Source of the DNA: an uncultured Coriobacteriaceae bacterium
GTDB taxonomy: Bacteria > Actinomycetota > Coriobacteriia > Coriobacteriales > Atopobiaceae
Reading direction: 5' to 3'
Length of the DNA stretch: 7,625 bases
Assembly: GCA_902766805.1 (NCBI GenBank)
Contig: CACXFF010000293.1
Location: forward strand, 1-7,625
The notes below the pieces were generated by a model that saw only the letters and a program-made list of their open reading frames with translations, ran no database searches and was not told where the DNA came from. The number at the start of each line of letters is the position of its first letter. Within the stretch, counting starts at the first letter, position 1. This document shows positions 1 to 6,426 of this stretch, in pieces. A program made the translations under genes and the position numbers.

Positions 1-860
1 AAGCCCTTGGTGTAGTCGAACTTCTCCACCGCGCGGATGAGGCCCAGGTTGCCCTCTTGGATGAGGTCCAGGAAGAGCATGCCGCGGCCGACGTAGCGCT
101 TCGCGATGGAGACCACCAGGCGCAGGTTGGCGCTGATGAGGGCCTGCTTGGCCTCCAGGCCGACCTGCTCGATGCGGGTCAGGCGCCGCAGCTCGGAGCG
201 CGTGAGCTCCAGCTCGCCGTCCTCGTAGGCCTCGAGCTTGTCCGCGGCCTCGGCGCCGGCCTCGATCTTCATCGCGAGGTTGACCTCCTCGGCGGCGGTG
301 AGCAGGTCCACCTTGCCGATCTCCTTCAGGTACATGCGCACCGGGTCGCCCGTGAGCATGACCGTGGAGCTGTCCTGGCGGCGGCGCGCCTTGGAGCGGC
401 CGTTGCGCTTGGACTGCTTGGTGGGCTTGGGCGCGGGCGGCAGGTCGGCCGCGGCGGCCTTGGCCTCCAGGGCGTCGGCGTCGCCCTCCAGGTCCTCGTC
501 GTCGAGCTCGGGCTCGTCGGCGTCATCGGCGTCCGGCACGTCGAGCTCGTCTTCCACCTCGCTGCTGATCGTCATGTCGCCAGCGCTGATGGAGACGGAC
601 TCGGCCGTGATGGTCACGCCCTTCTTGCGCAGCGCGGAGTAGAAGTCCTCGAGCGTGGCGTCATCCACCTCGACCTCGGCCAACGCGACCTGGATGTCGT
701 CCTCGCTCACCGAATCCTCGACGCGGGCCTGGTCCACCAAGGCCTCGAACGCCGCCTGTACGTCGGGCGCAAAGCTGACGTCCTTCTTTTTGGCCGCGCG
801 CTTGACGGTCTTCTTTGCTTCCGCATCGGTTGTGCTAGCTTTTTTCGTAGCCACGGGCAT
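1..860 (-). CDS. rpoD: Primary RNA polymerase sigma factor RpoD/SigA, 5' part (runs off window)
   Basis: This is the N-terminal 286 codons of the housekeeping sigma-70 factor, which directs core RNA polymerase to -35/-10 promoters; the rest lies beyond base 1. Residues 4-28 are Lys/Ala-rich. Residues about 31-95 look like a sigma region 1.1 fold (for example EDFYSALRKKGVTI). An acidic block (101-130) is followed by a basic block (147-161). Region 1.2 starts at DPVRMYLKEIGKVDLLT (172-188). Regions 2.1-2.2 are unmistakable: LISANLRLVVSIAKRYVGRG (241-260), then LDLIQEGNLGLIRAVEKFDYTKG (264-286). The promoter-reading regions 2.3-4.2 are not visible. It follows dnaG by 33 bases, as in the classical dnaG-rpoD operon. 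The start is uncertain: ATG at 860 lies directly against the AAAGGA ribosome-binding site, whereas GTG at 854 has a better 5-base spacer. The family call is secure. Confidence 0.95.
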   Translation of the reverse strand, partial: MPVATKKASTTDAEAKKTVKRAAKKKDVSFAPDVQAAFEALVDQARVEDSVSEDDIQVALAEVEVDDATLEDFYSALRKKGVTITAESVSISAGDMTISSEVEDELDVPDADDADEPELDDEDLEGDADALEAKAAAADLPPAPKPTKQSKRNGRSKARRRQDSSTVMLTGDPVRMYLKEIGKVDLLTAAEEVNLAMKIEAGAEAADKLEAYEDGELELTRSELRRLTRIEQVGLEAKQALISANLRLVVSIAKRYVGRGMLFLDLIQEGNLGLIRAVEKFDYTKG

Positions 861-867
861 CCTTTCC
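860..867 (-). promoter_or_regulatory. Shine-Dalgarno site of rpoD, favouring the GTG start at 854
   Basis: The minus strand reads GGAAAGGA, whose last A is the A of the in-frame ATG at 860. AAAGGA matches the anti-Shine-Dalgarno core, but it leaves no spacer for that ATG. The in-frame GTG two codons on (854-852) sits 5 bases after it, a normal spacing. This is seen directly; which codon is used is inference. Confidence 0.55.
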
Positions 868-890
868 ACAAAGTACGCCTAGATTAGTAG

Positions 891-919
891 ATGCTACTCC
901 TCTGGCAAAGCGTTTGCAA
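891..919 (-). promoter_or_regulatory. Candidate internal promoter for rpoD at the 3' end of dnaG
   Basis: On the minus strand TTGCAA (919-914) and TAGCAT (896-891) are separated by exactly 17 bases, each matching 4 of 6 positions of the sigma-70 -35 and -10 consensus. The -10 candidate overlaps the dnaG stop codon. The region is more AT-rich than the rest of the window. A start about 7 bases downstream would give a 5' leader of roughly 25 bases for rpoD. An alternative -35, TTGCCA (908-903), has no well-spaced -10. Internal promoters before rpoD are known in macromolecular synthesis operons of other bacteria. This one is a pattern match only. Confidence 0.3.
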
Positions 920-2843
920 GCTGGGAACGATCTTTTTCCAATGCCGCGAGGAGCTCGCGCTCACGCTTGCGCAGGCGCGCCCCCTCGCGCATGAGGTCGG
1001 AGGCATCCGGGGGGCTCTGCGCCAGCTGCAGCTTGATCTCGCGCACGCGAGAGCGCGTGGACGCCAGCTCCACGCTGTCCAGCAGGAACGCCGCACAGGC
1101 CTCGTCGGGAGCATTTGACCCGCTCAGGAAGCGCGCCGACGCGAGGATGTTCGCGGCGTCCGGACACACGGCCTCCGCCGTGGCCAGCGCCTCGGCAGGC
1201 GTCGCGTCCTCTGGCATGGCAAGAATCGCCCAAGCGATGGCCTCGTGCCGAGCGTCCGACCAAGATAGGCTGCCGATGCGCTCCTCCTGCCCGCGGAAAA
1301 GCTGGGGGTTACGGGAGAGCAGGTCGAGCAGCTCGCACTCCAGCCCCACCTGGTTGCGGTCCTCGGCGCTGATCGCCCGGTACGGATCGTCCTGTAGGCG
1401 CGGCCGCGCAGGAGCTGCATACGCGCCCTGGTAGTCATAGGAGCCGTACTCGTCGTAGGGGATGTCGGCGTCGCTGTAGGGCGGCGGCTCCTCGCTGCCC
1501 TGTGCCGGCCCGCGCTGCTCGCGCCACCCCTCGTCATCGTAACTGGGGACCTTGGCCTGGCGCACCTTGTCCAGTACCGCCCCACGCTCCAAGCGCAGCA
1601 CGTCGGCCAAGCGCCCGACATAGGCGTCGAGCAGCGCGCTGCCCTTGAGCGGTGCGAGCAGCTGCGCCATGCTGTCGAGCGCCGAGAGCCTCAGGCCCGG
1701 CGTAGACAGGTCGGCTTCGGCGAGGCGCTTGTCAAAGACGAAGTCCAGCAGCGGCTTGGCCTTGCCCTCCAGCTCGGCACGCAGGGCGTCGGCACCGCGC
1801 TGGTTGATGAACTCGTCTGGATCGAGGTCGTCGGGCAGCACCACCGCCATGAGCTGGGCCTCGGTCTGGGTCACGTACTGCACCGCACGCTCCGCCGCAC
1901 GTTGGCCCGCCGCGTCACCGTCGAACAGGCACACGATGCGCTTGGCGAAGCGCGACAGCGAGCGCACGTGGTCGGTGGTGAGCGCGGTGCCGAGCGTGGC
2001 GACCACGTTCGTGAAGCCGTGCTCGTGCATCGTGATCGCGTCACAGTAGCCCTCCACCACGTACACGGTGCCCGTGGCGCGAATGGCGTCTTTGGCGCGC
2101 TTGAACGCGAAGAGGTGCTTCTTCTTGTGGAAGAGGCGCGAGTCTTTGGAGTTGCGGTACTTGGCCACCTTGGAACCGCTCGTGAGCACGCGCCCGCCAA
2201 AGCCGATGATGCTGCCGTGCTCGTCCTCGATGGGGAACATCACGCGGTCGAAGAACACGTCTGCCGATCTGTTGCCGCGCCGGTACGCCAGGTCACAGGC
2301 CTCCAGCTCGGCGTCCGTGTAACCGCGTCCGCGCAGGTACTGGACCAGGCGGCCGTGGCCGGGGGCATAGCCGATCATCCAGCGGGCGCACACGTCGCTG
2401 TTGAACTTGCGGCCCGCCAAATAGCTGCGGGCGGCCTGGGCCTCGTCGCTGCGCTCGCGGCGCACGACCTTGTGGTAGAAGTCCGCCGCGTCACCCAAGC
2501 ACGCGACGAGCCGATTGCGGTCCTGGCGCGGGCCAGAACCCCAGCTGCCACGCCGTGGCTCGCTCAGCTCTATGCCCGCACGGTCCGCCAGGTAACGCGC
2601 GGCGTCCGGGAACTCCAGATGCTCGCGCTCCATGACGTAGCTGAAGACATCGCCGCCCTTGCCGCAGCCGAAGCACTTCCACACGCCGGTCGCCGGGATC
2701 ACGTGGAAGCTCGGGGACTTCTCGTGGTGGAAGGGACAGCAGCCCCACCAGTCACGCCCGCGACGGCGCAGCTCGACGGTCTCCCCCACCAACGCCACGA
2801 TGTCGGTCGCCTGACGCACGCGTTCCTTCTCGTCGTCGGTCAT
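894..2843 (-). CDS. dnaG: DNA primase DnaG
   Basis: A 649-residue primase that makes the RNA primers for chromosome replication while bound to the replicative helicase. The N-terminal CHC2 zinc-binding domain shows C36, H39, C57 and C60 (CPFHHEKSPSF then CFGCGKGGDVF). The catalytic core contains RVMFPIEDEHGSIIGFGGRV (200-219), and its TOPRIM metal-binding residues are E264 (VVEGYCDA) and D308/D310 (LFDGDAAGQ). A low-complexity Tyr/Pro/Asp-rich linker (about 432-490) joins this to a C-terminal helicase-binding domain (about 495-649, starting VGLECELLDLLSRNPQLF). The protein is somewhat longer than the roughly 600 residues common in the family, partly because of the linker. The ATG at 2843 is preceded by GGGAGGA with a 7-base spacer, and the protein begins in the normal family position, so the start is firm. 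It follows ribF by 72 bases and precedes rpoD by 33. The stop is TAG. Confidence 0.98.
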   Translation of the reverse strand: MTDDEKERVRQATDIVALVGETVELRRRGRDWWGCCPFHHEKSPSFHVIPATGVWKCFGCGKGGDVFSYVMEREHLEFPDAARYLADRAGIELSEPRRGSWGSGPRQDRNRLVACLGDAADFYHKVVRRERSDEAQAARSYLAGRKFNSDVCARWMIGYAPGHGRLVQYLRGRGYTDAELEACDLAYRRGNRSADVFFDRVMFPIEDEHGSIIGFGGRVLTSGSKVAKYRNSKDSRLFHKKKHLFAFKRAKDAIRATGTVYVVEGYCDAITMHEHGFTNVVATLGTALTTDHVRSLSRFAKRIVCLFDGDAAGQRAAERAVQYVTQTEAQLMAVVLPDDLDPDEFINQRGADALRAELEGKAKPLLDFVFDKRLAEADLSTPGLRLSALDSMAQLLAPLKGSALLDAYVGRLADVLRLERGAVLDKVRQAKVPSYDDEGWREQRGPAQGSEEPPPYSDADIPYDEYGSYDYQGAYAAPARPRLQDDPYRAISAEDRNQVGLECELLDLLSRNPQLFRGQEERIGSLSWSDARHEAIAWAILAMPEDATPAEALATAEAVCPDAANILASARFLSGSNAPDEACAAFLLDSVELASTRSRVREIKLQLAQSPPDASDLMREGARLRKRERELLAALEKDRSQLANALPEE

Positions 2844-2915
2844 GGGCCCGTCCTCCCATCGCTCGCCCCGCGCCCCTAGTACCAGTACCTACCCAAAGCT
2901 CGTCCCGTCCATGCG

Positions 2916-3863
2916 TCACAAGTCGGCGGAGTCGAGCGCGTCTCCCGGCGCCAGGGCGCGTCCCTCGGCGCCCAAGCGCACCCGCACCTGCTCGATGTTG
3001 GCGAGCACCGTGCTCTCCAGCTCGGCAAGCGACGTGAAGACCCGCGGCGCGCGCAGCCAACGCGTGAAGCTGACCGCCACCTCGGCCCCGTAGAGGTCTC
3101 CCGCGAAACCCAGCAGGAAGGCCTCCAGGAAAGCCGCCCCCCGCTCGCCTGCGAACTCGAGCGAACGGGGCTCACCCACGTTGATGGCAGCCGGGAAGGC
3201 CGTATCGCCCACGTGCACAAAGCCCTCGTAGACGCCCTCCGCCGGCAGGCACAGGCGGCCGTCCACGCTCACGTTGGCCGTGGGGAAGCCAAAGGCCGTG
3301 CCCTGTCCGCGTCCGTGCTCCACCCGTCCGCGCACGTAGTGGGGCCTCCCCAGAAGCTCGGCGGCACGGGCGACCGACCCGTCCGCCACCAGCGCGCGGA
3401 TGCGCGTCGCACTCACCCGCTCGCCCGCGCACGTCGCATAGGGCTCCACGGTCACGTCGAAACCGCGCTCGGCACCCAGCTCGGCCAAGGCCTGCGGGGT
3501 GCCCGCCCCCCGCGCGCCCGCGCGGAAGTCCGCCCCCACGTGCAGCGCGCGCAGCGTGCCGCAGGCGCCCAGCTGCTCGTCCACGAAGCGCGGGTAGGGA
3601 CAAGCGGCCATCTGGGCGTCGAAGGGGATCACGACGACCTCGTCCAGGCCCAGCGAGCGCAGCAGCCGCGCGCGGTCCGCGCAGCCCAGCAGGTCGGGCG
3701 GGGCGCTCTCGGGAGCCAGGACGTGGGCGGGGTCCTCCGAGAAGGTGAAGCCCACGGCGCGCATACCGCGCCTGCGCGCGTCCGCCAGCGTTGCGGCGAC
3801 CAGCGCGCGGTGCCCCTGGTGCACGCCATCGAAGGCACCTATGGTGGCGACGAACTCGCTCAT
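2916..3863 (-). CDS. ribF: Bifunctional riboflavin kinase / FAD synthetase RibF
   Basis: A 315-residue cytosolic enzyme that phosphorylates riboflavin to FMN and adenylylates FMN to FAD. The N-terminal nucleotidyltransferase domain (about 1-165) has GAFDGVHQGH (9-18), GADFRAG (110-116) and ERVSATRIRALVADGSV (148-164), matching the family's GxFDGxHxGH and (S/T)xTRIR motifs. The C-terminal flavokinase domain (about 170-297) has GQGTAFGFPTANV (186-198), GVYEGFV (210-216), the conserved Glu of FLEAFLLGF (E247) and GDLYG (255-259). Some motif positions are unusual: FSEDP where FxPxP is common, RAG for RFG, and NVGEPRS where a Pro-Thr-Phe motif is usual. The reading frame extends upstream to 3932, but the start at 3863 is preferred: it gives the family N-terminus (MSEFVATIGAFDG), has GAGGGGG 7 bases upstream, and overlaps the truB stop as ATGA, indicating translational coupling. 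Confidence 0.97.
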   Translation of the reverse strand: MSEFVATIGAFDGVHQGHRALVAATLADARRRGMRAVGFTFSEDPAHVLAPESAPPDLLGCADRARLLRSLGLDEVVVIPFDAQMAACPYPRFVDEQLGACGTLRALHVGADFRAGARGAGTPQALAELGAERGFDVTVEPYATCAGERVSATRIRALVADGSVARAAELLGRPHYVRGRVEHGRGQGTAFGFPTANVSVDGRLCLPAEGVYEGFVHVGDTAFPAAINVGEPRSLEFAGERGAAFLEAFLLGFAGDLYGAEVAVSFTRWLRAPRVFTSLAELESTVLANIEQVRVRLGAEGRALAPGDALDSADL

Positions 3864-3877
3864 GGGCGGACCCCCTC
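3860..3877 (-). promoter_or_regulatory. ATGA stop/start overlap and ribosome-binding site of ribF
   Basis: The minus strand carries GAGGGGG (3877-3871) inside the last codons of truB, a 7-base spacer, then ATGA, in which the truB TGA stop and ribF ATG start share bases 3860-3863. This arrangement fixes the ribF start and predicts reinitiation or translational coupling between the two proteins. Confidence 0.8.
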
Positions 3878-4783
3878 GATACCCTGAGGGAAATTGACCT
3901 CGCAGCACAGGCGCCCGTCCTTCACGCCCCACACGCCCACCAGGCGCGTGCCGTGCACGAGCGCCACGCGCGTGCCCGCGGGCAGGCCGCCCCTCGGCAG
4001 GCGCTGGCCCTGAGCCACGCGCAGAGCCTGCTCGTCATCCAGACGGCGCACGGGCAGTCCCAGGGCGACCACCGGGTCCAGTGCACGGGACAGCAGCCGC
4101 TCTGTGCCAGCTTCCAGCTCCTCGAGGCTCAGCGCGTCCTCCAGGCTCACGTTGCCCGACGCGCAGCGGCGCAGGGCGCACAGGTGTGCCGCGCAGCCGA
4201 GCGAGCGGCCCAGGTCACGCGCGATGGCACGTACGTAGGTGCCCTTGGACACGTGCAGGCGCACGTCCCACACCAGCGTCTCGCCCTCGTAGCGCACGCC
4301 CAACAGCGTGGCCTGCAGGACCTCGAAGGGGCGTGGGGCGAGCTCGGGCGCCTCCCCGGCGCGTGCGAGCTCATAGCTGCGCTTGCCGTTCACGGAAATG
4401 GCGGAGTAGGCAGGCGGCACCTGCAGGCCCTTGCCCACCAGGGAGGCGACGACCACGGAGGCGACCGCCGGCTCCCCCAGACGTGCCGGCACCGCACAGC
4501 TACGCGTGACCGTGCCCTGCGCGTCGTCGGTGTCCGTCTCGCTGCCAAAGGCAACGGAGGCCTCGTAGACCTTGTCGTGGGCCGTGAGCAGGCCCATGAG
4601 ACGCGTGCCCTGGCCGACGCCCACCACGAGCAGTCCCGACGCGTCTGGATCAAGCGTGCCGGCGTGACCCACGCGTCGCTCCGCGCAGGCACGGCGCACG
4701 CGCATCACCACGTCGTGCGAAGTCATGCCGCAGGGCTTGTCGATGGCCACCAGGGCATTGATGCCCGACGTTCCGCGTTTCAT
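3860..4783 (-). CDS. truB: tRNA pseudouridine(55) synthase TruB
   Basis: A 307-residue enzyme that isomerises U55 to pseudouridine in the T-loop of tRNAs; family members also act as tRNA folding chaperones. It begins with INALVAIDKPCGMTSHDVV (9-27). It carries the catalytic motif GHAGTLDPDASGLLVV (39-54), with the nucleophile at D45. QVPPAYSAISVNGKRSYELAR (121-141) supplies the active-site tyrosine (Y126), and SKGTYVRAIARDLG (179-192) supplies conserved K180 and R185. The remaining roughly 110 residues form the C-terminal TruB/PUA-like RNA-binding part. Length and motifs are normal. The ATG at 4783 is preceded by a full AAGGAGG with a tight 3-base spacer. The TGA stop overlaps the ribF ATG by 4 bases. 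The 80-base gap upstream holds a strong hairpin just before the ribosome-binding site. The truB-ribF pair downstream of rbfA is the usual Gram-positive arrangement. Confidence 0.98.
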   Translation of the reverse strand: MKRGTSGINALVAIDKPCGMTSHDVVMRVRRACAERRVGHAGTLDPDASGLLVVGVGQGTRLMGLLTAHDKVYEASVAFGSETDTDDAQGTVTRSCAVPARLGEPAVASVVVASLVGKGLQVPPAYSAISVNGKRSYELARAGEAPELAPRPFEVLQATLLGVRYEGETLVWDVRLHVSKGTYVRAIARDLGRSLGCAAHLCALRRCASGNVSLEDALSLEELEAGTERLLSRALDPVVALGLPVRRLDDEQALRVAQGQRLPRGGLPAGTRVALVHGTRLVGVWGVKDGRLCCEVNFPQGIEGVRP

Positions 4784-4797
4784 GGCCCTCCTTGTGC

Positions 4798-4828
4798 ACT
4801 CGGGCGCCCGGCAAGGGCGCCCGCCAGT
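4798..4828 (-). repeat. Perfect 9-bp GC-rich hairpin in the nrnA-truB gap
   Basis: CGGGCGCCC (4801-4809) and GGGCGCCCG (4815-4823) are perfect inverted copies around a 5-base loop. ACT (4798-4800) and AGT (4826-4828) can extend the stem past a 2-base bulge. On the transcribed strand the hairpin ends 7 bases before the AAGGAGG of truB when only the 9-bp stem is counted. There is no T-run after it on either strand, so it is not a canonical intrinsic terminator. It could be an RNA-processing or stability element, an attenuator, or a structure tuning truB translation. Confidence 0.7.
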
Positions 4829-4863
4829 CTTTCCGCTCTCGTTGGCACGCGCAGTCCGCGAAG

Positions 4864-5931
4864 CTACACGCGCAAGGCCTTCATGAACGTCGTGTCGGCC
4901 GGACCGCCATCCACCAGGGCGCGCAACATGGGCAGGACCACGTCGAGCACCTCGTCGATGCTGCCCGTGGCCGAGAAGCCCGCCGCTGCCCGATGGCCGC
5001 CGCCGCCCATGGCGTGGGCGATGCCAGACACGTCATGTACCCCTTTGGAGCGCAGGTTGCCGCGAATCTTGCCGCCCTCGGTCTCCTTCAGGAACAGGCA
5101 GACCTCGGCGCCGTCCACCGTGCGCACGATGTCCACGAGCCCGTCGCACTCGTCCTGGCGCGCGCCAGTGCGCTGCAGGTCGGAGAGCTGGCAGTAGCTG
5201 TAGGCGATCCTGCCGCGGTCGAAGGTGGTCACACGGCCGAGCACGAGGGCCTGCAGGTGCAGGTACTCCTGACGGAAGCTCTGGTACACGTGCAGCGCCA
5301 CATCGGCGGGGTTGGCACCGGCGTCCACCAGGGCGCTCGCCACGGCGAAGGCCTCGGGGTCGGCGTTCTGGTACTGGAAGCGCCCCGTGTCGGTCACCAG
5401 CGCGCAGAGCAAGTTGGTGGCCATGGCGCTTGTCAGCGGCACCCCCAGACGCGCCGCGTACTCAGCGACGAGCACGCCCGCCGCGGCAGCGCTCGTGCGG
5501 TTGAGCTGCACGTCGGCAAAAGGCAGCTCCGCCGGATGGTGGTCCACCACGGCCGTGGCGTGCGAGCGCTCCATCACGCCGCGCGCGTTGCCCAGGCGGT
5601 CCGCCGAGGGCAGGTCGACGCAGATGAACAGGTCCGGGATGAAGCGGTAGCCGTCGGGGTGCACGAAGCCGTCCGCGCCTGGCAGGAAGGCATAGATGCG
5701 CGGCACCTCGATGCCGTTGTCCGCAAGCATGTTGACCACGTGCTTGTCCGGCCAGCGCGCCTCGATGAGCTGCGAGAGGCCCAAGCCGCTGCCCAGCGCG
5801 TCGCCGTCGGGGTTCGTGTGGGCGCACACGACGATCTCGTCCGCGTCCTCGATGAGCCGCGTGAGGGCGTCGAGAAGCTCGCCCTGCCCCGCGCCGTCCG
5901 GCAGGCGCTGTGCCAAACAGTCGAGGTTCAT
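4864..5931 (-). CDS. nrnA: DHH/DHHA1 phosphoesterase, NrnA-like (nanoRNase / pAp phosphatase)
   Basis: A 355-residue cytosolic metal-dependent phosphoesterase. Characterised NrnA relatives degrade 2-5 nucleotide RNAs and dephosphorylate 3'-phosphoadenosine 5'-phosphate; some related proteins act on cyclic dinucleotides or linear pApA. The DHH domain shows AHTNPDGDALGS (37-48: H38, D42, D44), VDLPSADRLG (105-114, D106), VDHHPAE (129-135, the D130-H131-H132 signature) and VTDTGRFQY (179-187, D181). The C-terminal DHHA1 domain ends with the Gly-rich substrate loop GGGGHRAAAGF (309-319). All expected metal ligands are present, so it should be active. No CBS, PAS or membrane segments are seen, which argues against the GdpP type. 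The ATG at 5931 has AAGGGGAG 8 bases upstream inside the end of rbfA, only 5 bases after the rbfA stop. The substrate preference between nanoRNA, pAp and pApA cannot be read from the sequence. Confidence 0.92.
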   Translation of the reverse strand: MNLDCLAQRLPDGAGQGELLDALTRLIEDADEIVVCAHTNPDGDALGSGLGLSQLIEARWPDKHVVNMLADNGIEVPRIYAFLPGADGFVHPDGYRFIPDLFICVDLPSADRLGNARGVMERSHATAVVDHHPAELPFADVQLNRTSAAAAGVLVAEYAARLGVPLTSAMATNLLCALVTDTGRFQYQNADPEAFAVASALVDAGANPADVALHVYQSFRQEYLHLQALVLGRVTTFDRGRIAYSYCQLSDLQRTGARQDECDGLVDIVRTVDGAEVCLFLKETEGGKIRGNLRSKGVHDVSGIAHAMGGGGHRAAAGFSATGSIDEVLDVVLPMLRALVDGGPADTTFMKALRV

Positions 5932-5936
5932 GCCGC

Positions 5937-6368
5937 CTACTCCCCTTCTCCGGCGGGCGCGTCGCCAGAGGCTTCCTCGGCGTCGTCCGCCTGGATGGGA
6001 TAGCCGAACTCGTCCTTCTCCACGCCCATCGTGGGAGGGACGTTGGCCAGCGCGCGTTCGATGCGCTCGGCTTCGTCGGTGGTGGTGTCGATGCGGAAGA
6101 CCAGCTCGGGCGTCACGCGCCAGCCCAAGGCATGGCCCAGCAGGCTCCGGATGCGGCCTTTGGCGCGCGTGAGGCCGGCCATGACCTCCTCGTAGCGCGT
6201 GGCGTCACAGCTCACGTAGGCCACCAGGCGGCTCTTGTCCACCGACACCTCCACGCCCGTGATGGTGATGAGGTCCAAGTCGGGGTCTGCGACCTCGAAC
6301 AGGAGGATGGACGCGAGCTTCTCGCGCGCGATCTCGTTCGTACGCCTCGAACCAGCGTTCTGCTTCAT
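5937..6368 (-). CDS. rbfA: 30S ribosome-binding factor RbfA
   Basis: A 143-residue single KH-like domain protein that binds the 30S subunit during 16S rRNA 5'-end maturation and cold adaptation. The N-terminus REKLASILLFEVADPDL (15-31) is followed by ITITGVEVSVDKSRLVAYVS (34-53). The KH helix region runs ALTRAKGRIRSLLGHALGWR in outline (about 65-84), then TPELVFRIDTTTDEAERI (86-103). An acidic, disordered-looking tail follows (about 117-143). The frame is open upstream to 6407, but the ATG at 6368 is chosen because AAGGAG lies 4 bases before it and the extra 13 residues (Pro/Arg-rich) have no counterpart in the family and come from the hairpin region. The gene sits directly after infB, the standard partnership, and ends 5 bases before the phosphoesterase start. 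Confidence 0.95.
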   Translation of the reverse strand: MKQNAGSRRTNEIAREKLASILLFEVADPDLDLITITGVEVSVDKSRLVAYVSCDATRYEEVMAGLTRAKGRIRSLLGHALGWRVTPELVFRIDTTTDEAERIERALANVPPTMGVEKDEFGYPIQADDAEEASGDAPAGEGE

Positions 6369-6378
6369 GTTGCTCCTT
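6369..6378 (-). promoter_or_regulatory. Ribosome-binding site deciding the rbfA start
   Basis: AAGGAG on the minus strand (6378-6373) with a 4-base spacer CAAC precedes the ATG at 6368. The alternative in-frame start at 6407 has no comparable site and would be buried in the second hairpin. Confidence 0.75.
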
Positions 6379-6402
6379 GCTCTGGGGCTGGGACCCGGCA
6401 CC

Positions 6403-6417
6403 GCCACGCTCCGTGGC
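6403..6417 (-). repeat. Second hairpin in the infB-rbfA gap (6-bp stem)
   Basis: GCCACG (6403-6408) and CGTGGC (6412-6417) are perfect inverted copies with a 3-base loop. It lies 9 bases beyond the larger hairpin and about 25 bases before the rbfA ribosome-binding site. There is no T-run on the transcribed strand. Confidence 0.55.
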
Positions 6418-6426
6418 AGGCCGCAG

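Noticed and set aside
57..887. 276-codon plus-strand open frame over the window's left end
   Set aside because: The minus strand here encodes rpoD with unmistakable regions 1.2 and 2. The plus-strand translation is Leu/Gly/Val/Arg-rich and matches nothing I recognise.
1902..2879. 325-codon plus-strand open frame opposite dnaG
   Set aside because: Low-complexity Ala/Val/Arg/His translation with no motif; it is a shadow of the dnaG third-position GC bias.
2844..2915. Promoter or terminator in the ribF-dnaG gap
   Set aside because: I found TTTGGG and TACTAG but with only 10 bases between them, and no convincing stem-loop or T-run. A short direct repeat (GGTACT twice) is too small to interpret.
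3864..3932. Upstream in-frame extension of ribF (23 extra residues)
   Set aside because: It overlaps the truB C-terminal codons, lacks a well-placed ribosome-binding site, and the family N-terminus begins at MSEFVATIGAFDG.
4784..4863. Intrinsic terminator after the DHH phosphoesterase gene
   Set aside because: The hairpin is strong, but no T-run follows on either strand and the gene order continues on the same strand.
3791..6003. Two very long plus-strand open frames (468 and 403 codons, 3791-5197 and 4792-6003)
   Set aside because: They lie opposite truB and the DHH phosphoesterase. Their translations are rich in Arg, Ala, His and Gln with no recognisable motif, as expected from antisense reading of GC-rich codons. 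The minus-strand frames carry clear family motifs.
6369..6407. Upstream in-frame extension of rbfA (13 extra residues)
   Set aside because: The strong AAGGAG site 4 bases before 6368 and the lack of family similarity in the extension favour the shorter form.
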